Shown here piece by piece: positions 8,992-17,915 of a DNA stretch of 64,000 nucleotides. The number at the start of each line of letters is the position of its first letter. Position 1 is the stretch's first letter. A program made the translations under genes and the position numbers. The stretch spans positions 992,001-1,056,000 of the forward strand of contig NZ_AP025483.1 in the NCBI RefSeq assembly GCF_024347455.1, written 5' to 3'. This DNA comes from Vibrio echinoideorum. Lineage in GTDB: Bacteria; Pseudomonadota; Gammaproteobacteria; Enterobacterales; Vibrionaceae. Under the pieces are notes generated by a model. That model was not told where the DNA came from, did no database searches, and saw only the letters and a program-made list of their open reading frames with translations.

Positions 8992-9017
8992 GCTATTTGC
9001 CGTCGCCTAAATTTAAA

Positions 9018-9078
9018 ACTTACTTACTTAACTTAAAGACTTAAAGACTTAAAGACTTAAAAACTTAAAACTTAAAAC
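9018..9078. repeat. Short tandem repeat, 8-bp unit ACTTAAAG and variants
   Basis: About 60 bases consist of CTTA-rich units. ACTTAAAG is repeated in tandem three times, flanked by ACTTACTTA and ACTTAAAA variants. It lies between the ycgN terminator and the phoA terminator, so it is non-coding. It looks like a slippage-prone simple repeat. Confidence 0.8.
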
Positions 9079-9100
9079 AAAAAACGCCCCGGAGGGCGCT
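9079..9100 (-). terminator. Intrinsic terminator after phoA
   Basis: On the minus strand CGCCC / GGGCG with a four-base TCCG loop is followed by T6. It lies about 30 bases beyond the phoA stop codon. Confidence 0.75.
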
Positions 9101-9128
9101 AAAGCTAAACGAGCAAAAAAGATTCAGG

Positions 9129-10706
9129 CTAGTTTACTTGTTGTTTAATGTACTCACCCAGTTCTGAGTGGTGCATGATTTTTGATACAGGCAGTATTTT
9201 CTCTGCAGGACCCCAAGCAAATACGTTCACTGGTGTGTGAGTATGTGTACCTGTACCCCAAACGATGTTTTGGCCGGTTGCTTGTTCACGAGCAAGCAAG
9301 TTGCCACGGTCGTTGTAAGGGAAGAATGCATCGAAATCGTTGATAGCAGGCACTTCTTCTGCCGACAAGTATTTGTGCTGAGCCAATCGGTATGGGTTCG
9401 GCTTACTGGCTAATACGTTTTTCGCTTGTTCAGCTGTGATAGGGAACTCACTGTTTTTGTTGACGATCTCAGCGAGCTTTTCAGGTGTTTGCAGCGCTTT
9501 ATCCAGCTTCTGAAATTCGCTGATCATGCCGTAGTAGCTTTGCTTCTGATTGTATAGACCATCAAGAATATCGAATGCGCCAAAGTTAAAGTTGGGTGCA
9601 TAGTCGCGATCAGCGAAGGCTTCGCCAGAGCGTTTCTGTGGTTTTGGTAGGTTATTCGACGAGTAGCTGAAACCGAAAGATCCTGTCTCGTGGTCTGCGG
9701 TCACAATCACGAGCGTGTCTTCACGATCTTTTGCCCATTCATACACCGCTTGAATCGCTTCATCAAACTTGAGCAGTTCATGCAGCATGGTGCCTGCATC
9801 GTTACTGTGTCCCGCCCAGTCGATTTGGCCACCTTCGACCATTAGGAAAAAGCCATCTTCATCTTTGGATAGGATGTTGAGCGCTTTTTGTGTCATCTCT
9901 TTCAGGCTTGGCTGAGTTCGTTCGCCACTCTTTTTCTTATTACTGTAAGCGATGCCATCATCCATACCTGAGTAGGCGAATAGGCCAAGTAGTTTATCTC
10001 CCTTAGCGTCGTCTAGCATGTTGCGGTTAAACGCCAGTTGGTAGCCGTTTTTCTCTGCTTCAGTGAGAAGGTTACGGTCGTCTTTACGCTTTGATTTTAG
10101 GTAAACATCACCTTGAGTCAGTTGCTCAAGCTGCTTATAAGTTTCACCTTTGTCGTTGGTCGATTTAGGGATCCAGTGACGCAACCCTCCAGAGAGCATC
10201 ACATCAGCGCCAGTAGCTAACATATCAGATGCAATTTGATTCTCTAAAGATCGGTGAGGTTGGTGAGCGGCGAAAGAAGCCGGGGTCGCGTGAGTTAAGC
10301 GTGTGTCGGACACTAAGCCGGTCGCTTTGCCTGCTTTTTTCGCTTTCTCAAGTACGGTCTCAACATGGTTACCCTGTGAATCGATACCGATCACTTCTGA
10401 ACCGCTGTAGATACCCGTTGCAAGCATGGTCGCAGAGCAAGCTGAATCCACTACGATTGCGTCTTCCGGATGCGTTAGGGATGAACCAATAACCCCTTCT
10501 TGAGCAAGTTGATAAAGGGCGGTTTTGTTCCCTTTGTAGATAGAGTTTGGCGCTCGATTTGCGTAAGTCTCTAACAAACCCACTTGCTGAGGTCCCATGC
10601 CATCGCCGATCATTAGAATGACATTTTTGATTTCTGCTGAAAGTACGTTGAATGAGAGTGTAGAGGTTACCACTGCGGTAACAATTGGTTTCATAAAGTG
10701 CTTCAT
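9129..10706 (-). CDS. phoA: Alkaline phosphatase, Vibrio cold-active (VAP) type
   Basis: A 525-aa secreted alkaline phosphatase, hydrolysing phosphomonoesters in the periplasm. A Sec signal peptide covers residues 1-23 (cleavage at about SFNVLS/AEIK). The metal-site motif is IGDGMG, and the nucleophile S88 lies in VVDSACSATM, equal to Ser65 of the mature Vibrio enzyme if the mature chain starts at Ala24. VTADHETGSFGF and the late histidine motif THTHTPVNVFAWG supply further metal ligands. It is about 50 residues longer than E. coli PhoA. The extra segment around residues 350-430 corresponds to the large crown loop of the Vibrio enzyme, so this is almost certainly its orthologue. It stands alone behind a possible Pho box. 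Confidence 0.93.
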   Translation of the reverse strand: MKHFMKPIVTAVVTSTLSFNVLSAEIKNVILMIGDGMGPQQVGLLETYANRAPNSIYKGNKTALYQLAQEGVIGSSLTHPEDAIVVDSACSATMLATGIYSGSEVIGIDSQGNHVETVLEKAKKAGKATGLVSDTRLTHATPASFAAHQPHRSLENQIASDMLATGADVMLSGGLRHWIPKSTNDKGETYKQLEQLTQGDVYLKSKRKDDRNLLTEAEKNGYQLAFNRNMLDDAKGDKLLGLFAYSGMDDGIAYSNKKKSGERTQPSLKEMTQKALNILSKDEDGFFLMVEGGQIDWAGHSNDAGTMLHELLKFDEAIQAVYEWAKDREDTLVIVTADHETGSFGFSYSSNNLPKPQKRSGEAFADRDYAPNFNFGAFDILDGLYNQKQSYYGMISEFQKLDKALQTPEKLAEIVNKNSEFPITAEQAKNVLASKPNPYRLAQHKYLSAEEVPAINDFDAFFPYNDRGNLLAREQATGQNIVWGTGTHTHTPVNVFAWGPAEKILPVSKIMHHSELGEYIKQQVN

Positions 10707-10750
10707 TAGTTATCCCTTTTTATATAAGCGGGGTGATTAGAACACCGATT

Positions 10751-10781
10751 TGTGTCAAAGTCGTTTCATATTTGTTTCATC
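10751..10781. promoter_or_regulatory. Possible PhoB (Pho) box upstream of phoA
   Basis: Three 6-mers repeat at an exact 11-bp period: GTGTCA (10752), GTTTCA (10763) and GTTTCA (10774). PhoB binds direct repeats of about 11-bp period with a TGTCA-like core. The site lies 45-75 bp upstream of the phoA ATG. The half-sites are imperfect and read opposite to phoA transcription, so this is suggestive only. Confidence 0.4.
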
Positions 10782-10823
10782 AATATGAAATTGAGCAATA
10801 ACTCAAGTTTTTGGAAAAACATA

Positions 10824-10852
10824 AAAAAAGGCTCACATTTCTGTGAGCCTTT
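10824..10852 (-). terminator. Intrinsic terminator after the BCCT gene
   Basis: On the minus strand AAAGGCTCACA / TGTGAGCCTTT with a GAAA loop is followed by a T7 run. It is about 50 bases beyond the BCCT stop codon. Confidence 0.88.
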
Positions 10853-10899
10853 GGCTTATTTAGGAGAGTCCAAATAAATGGACTGTGTCATGGCTAATG

Positions 10900-12786
10900 T
10901 CAAGCAAGTGGCAGTTCAGCAACCACCTGATTGAACGCGACTCGAGCTTTCTGAGCTTGCTCTGATAACTCAACTTTTTTCGCTTGAGCTGTGCTTAGGT
11001 TGTTTTCAGCCTGCTCAAGTGCTTGTTGTAGGTTTTCAGGAAGCTCATGTGTTTCCATTTGTGCACCCTGTTCAAGAACATAAGCGCGGATTTCTTTCTT
11101 CACATCAGCAAGGGCTTTATAAGCTTCACGTTCAAGTTCTGCGGCTTCTTGTGCTGCGTCTTTCTCTTTCTCGAACTGTGCCAATGCCATACCTTCTGCC
11201 GACCATGGATCCATGTCTGGAAGCTCTTCGATGTTAATCGTCGGCTCTATGTAATTCTCTTGGTGACGCAAATCGAGGCTCGTTGCACGAACGGCTGAGA
11301 TCATCAACATCACAGAGATAGCCAGTAGAGGTAAGCCACCAACAATCGCAGCGGTTTGAAGCGTGCTTAGGCCGCCCAAGAACATCAGAATCGTTGGTAA
11401 GAACGACAGTGTGAATGCCCAGAACATACGGTTCCAACGCATTGGCTCTTCGGTCACGTTGTTCTGAACCACAGAAGCCAAAATGTAAGATATAGAGTCA
11501 AAGGTTGTCGCAGTAAAAATAATACACAGCAGTGTAAATACGGCGATCACTAACGTGCTCATCGGCAGTTGTGCCAGCATCGAGAAGATAGCTTTGGTTG
11601 CGCCTTCTTCGTTTAGGATTGCAACGACATCGAGTTCACCAGATAACTGTAGGGATAAACCGTAGTTACCTAAAATCATGAAGAATAAGAAGCAGCCTAA
11701 TGAACCAAAGAAGATAGAGCCTGACACCATTTGTTTAATGGTTCTGCCGCGAGAGATGCGCGCAACAAACAGGCCCATGCTTGGTGCAAAAACTAGCCAC
11801 CATGCCCAGTAGAAAATGGTCCAATCTTGTGGGAAATGCGTATTTTCGAACGTACCGTAGCCGCCGAATGGTTCTGCCCACGTTGCCATCACAAAGAAGT
11901 TAGACAACAGGCGACCAATCGAGTCTAGACCCGTCTCAAGCATGAAAATCGTTGGGCCAGCGATTAGGACGAATATCAATAGTCCCATTGCGCCCCAGAA
12001 GTTGATGTTACTGAGGATCTTGATGCCTTTTTCCAAACCAGCATACGATGAGTATGCGAATATCGCAGTACAAACCAGAAGCACCATAACTTGAGTGACG
12101 TTATTTTTTGGCAAGCCGAATAGGTGGTTAAGACCTTCAGTAATAAGAGGTGCTGCTAAACCTAACGTTGTTGCTGCGCCACCTAATAGACCAAAGATGA
12201 ATAGGATATCTACAACTTTACCTGCAACGCCGCGGCTATGGTGTTCACCTAATACTGGCATCAATGCGCTAGAAATTTTTAGTACAGGTTGTTTACGTAC
12301 ATAGAAAAAGTAGGCAATTGGAATTGCAGGGATTAGGTAAATAGACCAAGCAATTGGACCCCAGTGAAATAAACCATAGGTCGCAGCCCAACGAACGGCT
12401 TCTTCACTGCCAGGTTCTAGTTGGAAAGGTGGTGATTGATAGTAGTAAGCCCACTCGATACAACCCCAGTACAAGATACTTGCCCCGATACCACCACAGA
12501 AAAGCATTGCAGCCCATGATGCGGTTTTGAACTCAGGTTCTTCATCAGCTTCACCCAGTTTAATTTGTCCCATATCACTGAACACAACGTAAACCATGAA
12601 TGCACATGCAGCGAGACCAAGGGCTAAGTATAAGAATCCGAGTTGATCGGTCATAAAGGTTTTAGCGACCGCAATCCATTCTGCGCCTTGCGTAGGGAAC
12701 ATAATCAGCGGGAAGATGATCGTGAGTAAGAGTGCTATCGCACCAAAAAAGGTTGGCTTATCAATAAGCGCAAAAGAGTTTTTCAC
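10900..12786 (-). CDS. BCCT-family betaine/carnitine/choline transporter
   Basis: A 628-aa inner-membrane secondary transporter of the BCCT family, which imports compatible solutes such as glycine betaine or choline. Twelve transmembrane helices lie within residues ~12-510. The signature region reads FYWAWWLVFAPSMGLFVARI, followed by SRGRTIKQM. A long charged C-terminal tail (about 515-628), rich in Glu, Lys, Ala and Gln and likely coiled coil, extends into the cytoplasm. Such tails sense osmotic state in some relatives. No choline-oxidation bet genes lie next to it, so the substrate is unassigned. It is monocistronic with its own terminator. Confidence 0.9.
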   Translation of the reverse strand: MKNSFALIDKPTFFGAIALLLTIIFPLIMFPTQGAEWIAVAKTFMTDQLGFLYLALGLAACAFMVYVVFSDMGQIKLGEADEEPEFKTASWAAMLFCGGIGASILYWGCIEWAYYYQSPPFQLEPGSEEAVRWAATYGLFHWGPIAWSIYLIPAIPIAYFFYVRKQPVLKISSALMPVLGEHHSRGVAGKVVDILFIFGLLGGAATTLGLAAPLITEGLNHLFGLPKNNVTQVMVLLVCTAIFAYSSYAGLEKGIKILSNINFWGAMGLLIFVLIAGPTIFMLETGLDSIGRLLSNFFVMATWAEPFGGYGTFENTHFPQDWTIFYWAWWLVFAPSMGLFVARISRGRTIKQMVSGSIFFGSLGCFLFFMILGNYGLSLQLSGELDVVAILNEEGATKAIFSMLAQLPMSTLVIAVFTLLCIIFTATTFDSISYILASVVQNNVTEEPMRWNRMFWAFTLSFLPTILMFLGGLSTLQTAAIVGGLPLLAISVMLMISAVRATSLDLRHQENYIEPTINIEELPDMDPWSAEGMALAQFEKEKDAAQEAAELEREAYKALADVKKEIRAYVLEQGAQMETHELPENLQQALEQAENNLSTAQAKKVELSEQAQKARVAFNQVVAELPLA

Positions 12787-12956
12787 GAGTATTATTCCAT
12801 TAAAATGAGAGCGGAATTATGTCGTGAACTCGTTTTTTAGGACAAATCGGGTCTGTTGTCGTGACGACAAATCGATTTTTTGTAATGAAAGAGGCTCAGT
12901 GCAATAGGGACAATGCACGTGGTGCAGAGAAAGGAGTACAGTAAAGGGAGGTAAGG

Positions 12957-13310
12957 TTAAATAAGAGCGAGAAGAATGCCACCAACCGTTGCCGCTGCGG
13001 ACAAGTATTGCCCTGCTGAATAAGAGTTATCTTCCTCTTCTTCAATTTTATCAGGGTGATCCATACCAAGTGCACCATGAGCAAATGACTCAACCTTATC
13101 CGTTACGGTTTCATTCTCTGCTGCAACTCTCTTCGCTTCTTTATCGATTTCTTTAAGGGCAGATAATAAGGCTTTGCCTTCGTCAGAAAGCTTCACGGTA
13201 TTTTGCTCAACCTTAAGAGGTGCAGGCTTGTCAGCTTCAATGCTTTTAGCTTGTGCGTTCATTTGCGAAGGTGAATACAGCTGAGTGTTACTCGTTCCTA
13301 CTGGCGTCAT
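12957..13310 (-). CDS. Vibrio hypothetical protein with hydrophobic C-terminus
   Basis: A 117-aa protein I do not recognise. The N-terminal 40 residues are polar and probably flexible. The middle (VKLSDEGKALLSALKEIDKE) is a charged helix. An acidic stretch EEEEDN follows, and the last ~20 residues are small and hydrophobic (YLSAAATVGGILLALI), possibly membrane-associated or a glycine-zipper-like tail. The start at 13310 follows GGAGAGCGAT; a longer frame to 13370 has no comparable ribosome site. It lies between the BCCT transporter and chaN on the same strand, with gaps too large to infer an operon. Confidence 0.6.
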   Translation of the reverse strand: MTPVGTSNTQLYSPSQMNAQAKSIEADKPAPLKVEQNTVKLSDEGKALLSALKEIDKEAKRVAAENETVTDKVESFAHGALGMDHPDKIEEEEDNSYSAGQYLSAAATVGGILLALI

Positions 13311-13547
13311 ATCGCTCTCCTTACCTATCCTTAAATATAGTATCGGCAGAGGTGTGAAAAACTTGTGCATTTAATCACCGTGGTGATGTTTTTTTATTCG
13401 CACAATATATCTTCGTCTGCTTAATCAAAACTGCTTGGTAATTAAGCAATTCCTATGCCGATATCAATATTTATCTTAGGGCGCGATTGAACAAGCTTTT
13501 AGTTTGCCAGACCTAAACTTGAATAAGATTAAGTATGGATAGCGAGT

Positions 13548-14507
13548 TTAGTCGCACTTGAGATCGGATCCGCGCTTAGATAGGTGCTTGTATGCCTTCA
13601 TTCGGTTCTCTTTCTTAACAAAGCGAGCCGGAGGCGAGAGAACTTCAAGCTGATAGTCACTGCTATCCGATGAGATCTCTTCAACTGGGCTGATGATGGC
13701 AATTTTCAAATCAGGGTTACGACGCAAAATTGAGGCCGCAGTCCCTAAACCACCTTCGGTGTGGAACTTACCGGCCACATGAATCACTTGTTGGTCTGGG
13801 TTTGATGCGAGGTAATCAACAATCGACTCTGCCATGGTTTCGTCCCATGTTACTTGAGCCGCAAACTGTTTTTCTGTTTGCTCTGGTGTTCCGTGATGCA
13901 TCGAAGCCATGAACTTTTCTTTGTAGGGGCTATCGCCAGTATCCACTTCTGAAGCAATCCATTGACGTTGTTCCGTCGTTAGCTGATCTAGATAGGATAA
14001 TCCTTTACGGCCGATACACTGTACAAAGGGTTTTGGTGCGTTTGCCGCAATGATATCGACATCGTTGGCTTTTGCGAATTCAACCAGCGCACGATAATCA
14101 CTTTCGTAATTTGGCCAAGCAGCCGCTTGAGACATAAGAACTTGTTCGCCAATTTCATCATTTAGATATTGGTTTAATGTGTCTTGATGCTCTCGAGTGA
14201 ATTGTTCCATTGAAAGCGCGATGTTTGATGTGGCGTTACGGCGCGCTTTTAAGAAGTCGGTTTGAAAGCGATGGATTGCCGAGTGAGTGTGCCATTCGCC
14301 AATAAGAACCACATCAGCATCAATCAACTGTTTAGGTAATGCATTGAGAGAATGCGTTTCGCCTTGTGGAGACGCGAATTGGTAGTCATAGAATGTGGAA
14401 ACGGCTTGCGTTTGCGTGTTAGCCACTTGTTGAGAAGTGCTGTTTGAAGGTTGATTAGCACAAGCTGTAAGCAGGGTCGCTAATCCGATAAGAATAATAC
14501 GTTGCAT
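13548..14507 (-). CDS. ChaN-family haem-binding lipoprotein
   Basis: A 319-aa lipoprotein. The type II signal peptide MQRIILIGLATLLTAC places the lipidated Cys at residue 16. The Cofac_haem_bdg (DUF399/ChaN) domain covers about residues 55-285, with the conserved VVLIGEWHTHSAIH segment and IHVAGKFHTEGG near the end. Known relatives bind haem and are iron-regulated outer-membrane proteins. A Fur box lies about 60 bp upstream of the ATG (14567-14581), consistent with derepression under iron starvation and a role in haem handling. The name chaN is a family label; no calcium role is implied. Confidence 0.85.
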   Translation of the reverse strand: MQRIILIGLATLLTACANQPSNSTSQQVANTQTQAVSTFYDYQFASPQGETHSLNALPKQLIDADVVLIGEWHTHSAIHRFQTDFLKARRNATSNIALSMEQFTREHQDTLNQYLNDEIGEQVLMSQAAAWPNYESDYRALVEFAKANDVDIIAANAPKPFVQCIGRKGLSYLDQLTTEQRQWIASEVDTGDSPYKEKFMASMHHGTPEQTEKQFAAQVTWDETMAESIVDYLASNPDQQVIHVAGKFHTEGGLGTAASILRRNPDLKIAIISPVEEISSDSSDYQLEVLSPPARFVKKENRMKAYKHLSKRGSDLKCD

Positions 14508-14566
14508 GAAATGCCTCCTTGAAGAACACGCATACTAAAGGAGGCAAGATGATATTTCAATGCAAA

Positions 14567-14581
14567 CGATAATCAATATCA
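14567..14581. promoter_or_regulatory. Fur box upstream of the ChaN-family gene
   Basis: Read on the minus strand, TGATATTGATTATCG matches the 7-1-7 Fur consensus TGATAATNATTATCA at 12 of 14 defined positions. It sits between the end of rlmA and the ChaN gene, close to the expected promoter. Confidence 0.7.
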
Positions 14582-14582
14582 A

Positions 14583-15398
14583 TTAAATTTGTTTGCGGTA
14601 CACTCGCAGCATAAAGTCAGCTTCACAGTTGAATTGCTCTGCATCGGTGAGTTGTTGTTTAAATTCTTCACTCGCTTTCCAAGCAAACGGTGTCATCTGT
14701 AGCAGGTCGAATGCGTCTGGCCCCGATAGTTCCATCATATAGTTTAGTTGCTCTTGGTGCTCAAGAGTAAAACCTTTGATCATCTCTGGATCTTCATCGT
14801 GCAAACGAACGCCATCATAAATTGCATCACGCAGCTGATACAGGTGTCGGCTAGCAGGTGTCACGGTGATCACCACACCATTGTCTTTGATGGTGCGTTG
14901 CAGCTCTTCTGCCTTGCAAGGCGCGTAAATGCGTAGAATGCCGTCTAAGCTATTTTCCGCAAAGGGCAGGCGATGGCTTGAAGCGACTGAAAAGTCGACC
15001 GCAGGATAACGTTTAGCGGCGTATTTGATAGCAATTTTAGAGATATCTAGACCAAAAGTAGCGCCACTCTTTTCTTGAAGGTTTACCGCAATTTCATTGG
15101 TGTAATAACCTTCACCACAACCTATATCTAATAGGCTAGGGGCTGTTTCTGGCAGATAGCTAGAGCATAAACGAACAACGGCTTGGCGCATTGGATTGTA
15201 GTGGTTGCCTTCAAGGAAGCGGCGACGAGCCTGCATCATCTCTTTGTTGTCACCTGGATCTTTTGAGCGTTTGTGGTGTGCTGGCATCAAATTGACATAG
15301 CCTTCTTTCGCTAGGTCGAACTGATGGTTCTTTTCACACTTAAACGTACGATCGTTTTGAGATAAAGGTTGGTGACACAAAGGGCATTGGTAAGTCAT
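14583..15398 (-). CDS. rlmA: 23S rRNA (guanine-N1)-methyltransferase RlmA
   Basis: A 271-aa SAM-dependent methylase expected to modify G745 of 23S rRNA. The N-terminal zinc ribbon shows CPLCHQPL and FKCEKNHQFD (residues 5-27). The linker carries KEGYVNLMPAHHKRSKDPGDN, typical of RlmA. The Rossmann methyltransferase core begins at about residue 88 with LLDIGCGEGYY as the SAM motif. Length and domain order match E. coli RlmA (269 aa). It lies upstream of the ChaN gene on the same strand, but the Fur box between them suggests separate control. Confidence 0.92.
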   Translation of the reverse strand: MTYQCPLCHQPLSQNDRTFKCEKNHQFDLAKEGYVNLMPAHHKRSKDPGDNKEMMQARRRFLEGNHYNPMRQAVVRLCSSYLPETAPSLLDIGCGEGYYTNEIAVNLQEKSGATFGLDISKIAIKYAAKRYPAVDFSVASSHRLPFAENSLDGILRIYAPCKAEELQRTIKDNGVVITVTPASRHLYQLRDAIYDGVRLHDEDPEMIKGFTLEHQEQLNYMMELSGPDAFDLLQMTPFAWKASEEFKQQLTDAEQFNCEADFMLRVYRKQI

Positions 15399-15522
15399 TG
15401 CGAACTCGAGGTAGAAATTTCAAGTCCAAAATTTTAACAGGAAGCATAGTGGGGCGCTAGAATAAACGCAGCTGTCTTGGCTAACGGCAATCTGTGAATA
15501 GGTAGAGCCTGTTAGTGAAGAG

Positions 15523-15549
15523 ATAGAGCCAACGTATGGTTGGCTCTAT
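15523..15549. terminator. Perfect hairpin after the chemoreceptor gene, weak terminator
   Basis: An 11-bp perfect inverted repeat, ATAGAGCCAAC / GTTGGCTCTAT, with a GTATG loop lies 43 bases past the chemoreceptor stop and upstream of rlmA. No T run follows on either strand, so it may be a factor-assisted terminator, an RNA stabiliser or an operator. Confidence 0.4.
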
Positions 15550-15591
15550 TGGTTATGAGCAAGTCACTGATAGAAACCGTGAACTCGGCTT

Positions 15592-17628
15592 CTAGCTAAA
15601 AAAGTTAACTTGGTTCTTCAACGACTCAGCTTGTTTTTGAAGTTCATCAGCACTGTGAGAGGTCTTAGCGCTAGTTTCACGGCTCTGCTGGTTGAGGTCG
15701 CTGATCGCATGTGCGTTTGCGGCGATTTCTTGAGAAACCTGAGCTTGCTCTTCTGATGTCGCAGCGATGGTTTCAGCTTGAGAAGCAATAGATTCAACTT
15801 GAGAGGCAATCGACTCTAGAGCCGTACCGGCTTCTTGCGCTTTATCGAGTACTTGGTTGGCATTCGATTGGCTTTGTGTCATCAGGTTCACGGCATTGTT
15901 AGTTGAAGATTTCAACTTCTCGATGATGCTCACTACGTCTTGCACTGACGTTTGTGTACGATGAGCCAATGTTCTTACTTCGTCAGCGACAACGGCAAAA
16001 CCACGACCCTGATCACCCGCACGCGCAGCCTCTATCGCAGCGTTCAACGCAAGTAAGTTGGTTTGTTCTGCGATGTCATCAATCATCTTGGTGACGGTTT
16101 GAATGCTTTCGCTATCAGAACTCACTTGCTCGATGGCCGATGCTGATTTGTCTAATTGATCATTCAGTTGGGCAACATCAATACACACACCTTCAACGAC
16201 TTCTAAACCTTTCTGGCTGTCTTCATTTGCAAGGCGAACATTTTCAGCAATGCTGTTCACTTGCTGGGCTACAGATTCTGCAGAGGTGGCCATCTCTTCA
16301 ATGGCCGTAACGACTTGCTCAACCTGTGCTTGCTGGCGATCAGATTGACTCAAGTTGTGGCTGGCATCTTGTGACACACTGCTCGAGCTATTCTGAACTT
16401 GATCACTGGTCGTACGTATCTCGCCCACGAGTGTATTCAATTGAGCAGCCATGTTCGCAACGCCAGTATTTAGGTTGCTGATCTCGTTTTTCGTCTGCTT
16501 GCCATTGTTTGGAATATGCAGGCTCACTTCGCCTTTTCCTAAACGTAGCATGTACTCGTTTAACGTCGTTAGTGGCGTCAGTGTACGGTTTAACACGAAG
16601 GTTAACGCGACGATGGTAGCGGCAGCAATCAAGGTGGCAATTATAGCGATGAGCTTCAACAGTTCGTCACTACCTTTGGTCACTTCCTTAATAAAAGTGC
16701 CGCCAAGTAGTTTCCAATTCCAACCTGGAACTTCGGTATAGACGAGATACTTTTCGCCTACAGTTCCTTGGTATTCAAAAGGGTAGAGAATCAATCCGGA
16801 TTGCTGTTCGAATATCTGATAGAAAGGTTTGTTACCGTCGTAGTCAGCAACATCAACAATCGATTTACCACCGCCAACGTTAGTAGGGTGCAGTAAGTAC
16901 TGGCCTTGATGATCTTTCTCGTTATCCACAATGATGGTGTATCCCGTATCCCCCCAAGAAACCGAGCGTAAAGATTCAAACAGGCTTTGAGTCGCGTCTT
17001 CGACTGGCAAACCAATGAAAGAGACACCGTTTACTTTGCCTTGAGCATTGGTCAAAGGCGCATAGTAGGTGATGTAACGTTGGCCGAAGAGCTTAACTTG
17101 AGAGTAATAAGGCTGGCCATTTTTGAGCTTGCTATAGCCTGGATGATTTTTCCCTAACGTGGTTGCAACGACTCGTTCGCCTGAAGGTTTTTTAAGAGAA
17201 GTAGACACACGAATAAAGTCGTCGCCAAATGGGGCAAATAGGGTCGCTACGGCGCCGGTGTCGCGGGTAAAGCTATCAACGAGTTTAGTGTCATTGATTA
17301 GGCTCTCACCATATTGAGTCATGTTGGGAATTGAATGACCGTTGAACTCAACGTCATAACTTTCAACATAAACACCTGCTAAGTAACCGTTGCGAAAAGT
17401 GGATTCTAAAACTTTAGCGGTATGCAGGTAGGCATCAAACTGACCAGAGATGGTTTTGGCCATTGCTTCAACTTTTGATTGATGCTCTTTCAGTGTGTTA
17501 TCCAATAATACCTGTGAGGCATTTCGGTACACGAGTGTTGCTATGGAACCAAAGGCGATCAGCAAGCAAAGTAAAATAACCAACTTAAGTTGGAAGCCAA
17601 CACTTTGATTTTTGTATTTCTCGAACAT
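15592..17628 (-). CDS. Methyl-accepting chemotaxis protein with Cache sensor
   Basis: A 678-aa transmembrane chemoreceptor. TM1 is at residues ~13-35. A periplasmic Cache-type sensor runs from ~40 to 315 (containing a [12 protein letters not shown] segment and [10 protein letters not shown] at its end). TM2 is at ~322-345, a HAMP domain at ~346-398, and the cytoplasmic signalling domain at ~400-678. The hairpin tip has [19 protein letters not shown] followed by [13 protein letters not shown]. It couples ligand binding to CheA/CheW. The ligand is unknown; Cache receptors often sense amino or organic acids. It is monocistronic. No C-terminal CheR-tether pentapeptide is seen. Confidence 0.93.
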   Translation of the reverse strand: MFEKYKNQSVGFQLKLVILLCLLIAFGSIATLVYRNASQVLLDNTLKEHQSKVEAMAKTISGQFDAYLHTAKVLESTFRNGYLAGVYVESYDVEFNGHSIPNMTQYGESLINDTKLVDSFTRDTGAVATLFAPFGDDFIRVSTSLKKPSGERVVATTLGKNHPGYSKLKNGQPYYSQVKLFGQRYITYYAPLTNAQGKVNGVSFIGLPVEDATQSLFESLRSVSWGDTGYTIIVDNEKDHQGQYLLHPTNVGGGKSIVDVADYDGNKPFYQIFEQQSGLILYPFEYQGTVGEKYLVYTEVPGWNWKLLGGTFIKEVTKGSDELLKLIAIIATLIAAATIVALTFVLNRTLTPLTTLNEYMLRLGKGEVSLHIPNNGKQTKNEISNLNTGVANMAAQLNTLVGEIRTTSDQVQNSSSSVSQDASHNLSQSDRQQAQVEQVVTAIEEMATSAESVAQQVNSIAENVRLANEDSQKGLEVVEGVCIDVAQLNDQLDKSASAIEQVSSDSESIQTVTKMIDDIAEQTNLLALNAAIEAARAGDQGRGFAVVADEVRTLAHRTQTSVQDVVSIIEKLKSSTNNAVNLMTQSQSNANQVLDKAQEAGTALESIASQVESIASQAETIAATSEEQAQVSQEIAANAHAISDLNQQSRETSAKTSHSADELQKQAESLKNQVNFFS

Positions 17629-17864
17629 GAATTCACTATCCTGTCTTCATTGAGGTGTTGTTAAGTAGTTTTAAGGACGTTTATTATTGAGCTTTCTATC
17701 ATAGGTACTTATTTATCGGCAGTAATTGATAATAATTAATGAATTGATAATTATATTTATAAAACGGAGTGATGAGTTCGACGTGGCGTGGATTTGAACT
17801 GAGAGGAAATCGGCTTGTGTTAGGAGGTTGATTGCTGGGCGATGCGTGTAAGGTTAGGAGAAAT

Positions 17865-17896
17865 AAAAAATGCAGCTCTATGAGCTGCATTTTTTT
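17865..17896. terminator. Intrinsic terminator after yeaD
   Basis: A 14-bp stem AAAAAATGCAGCTC / GAGCTGCATTTTTT with a TAT loop lies 20 bases beyond the yeaD stop codon (minus strand). It is symmetric enough to work in both directions. Confidence 0.88.
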
Positions 17897-17915
17897 AATT
17901 CGATTAGCTAGAAGC

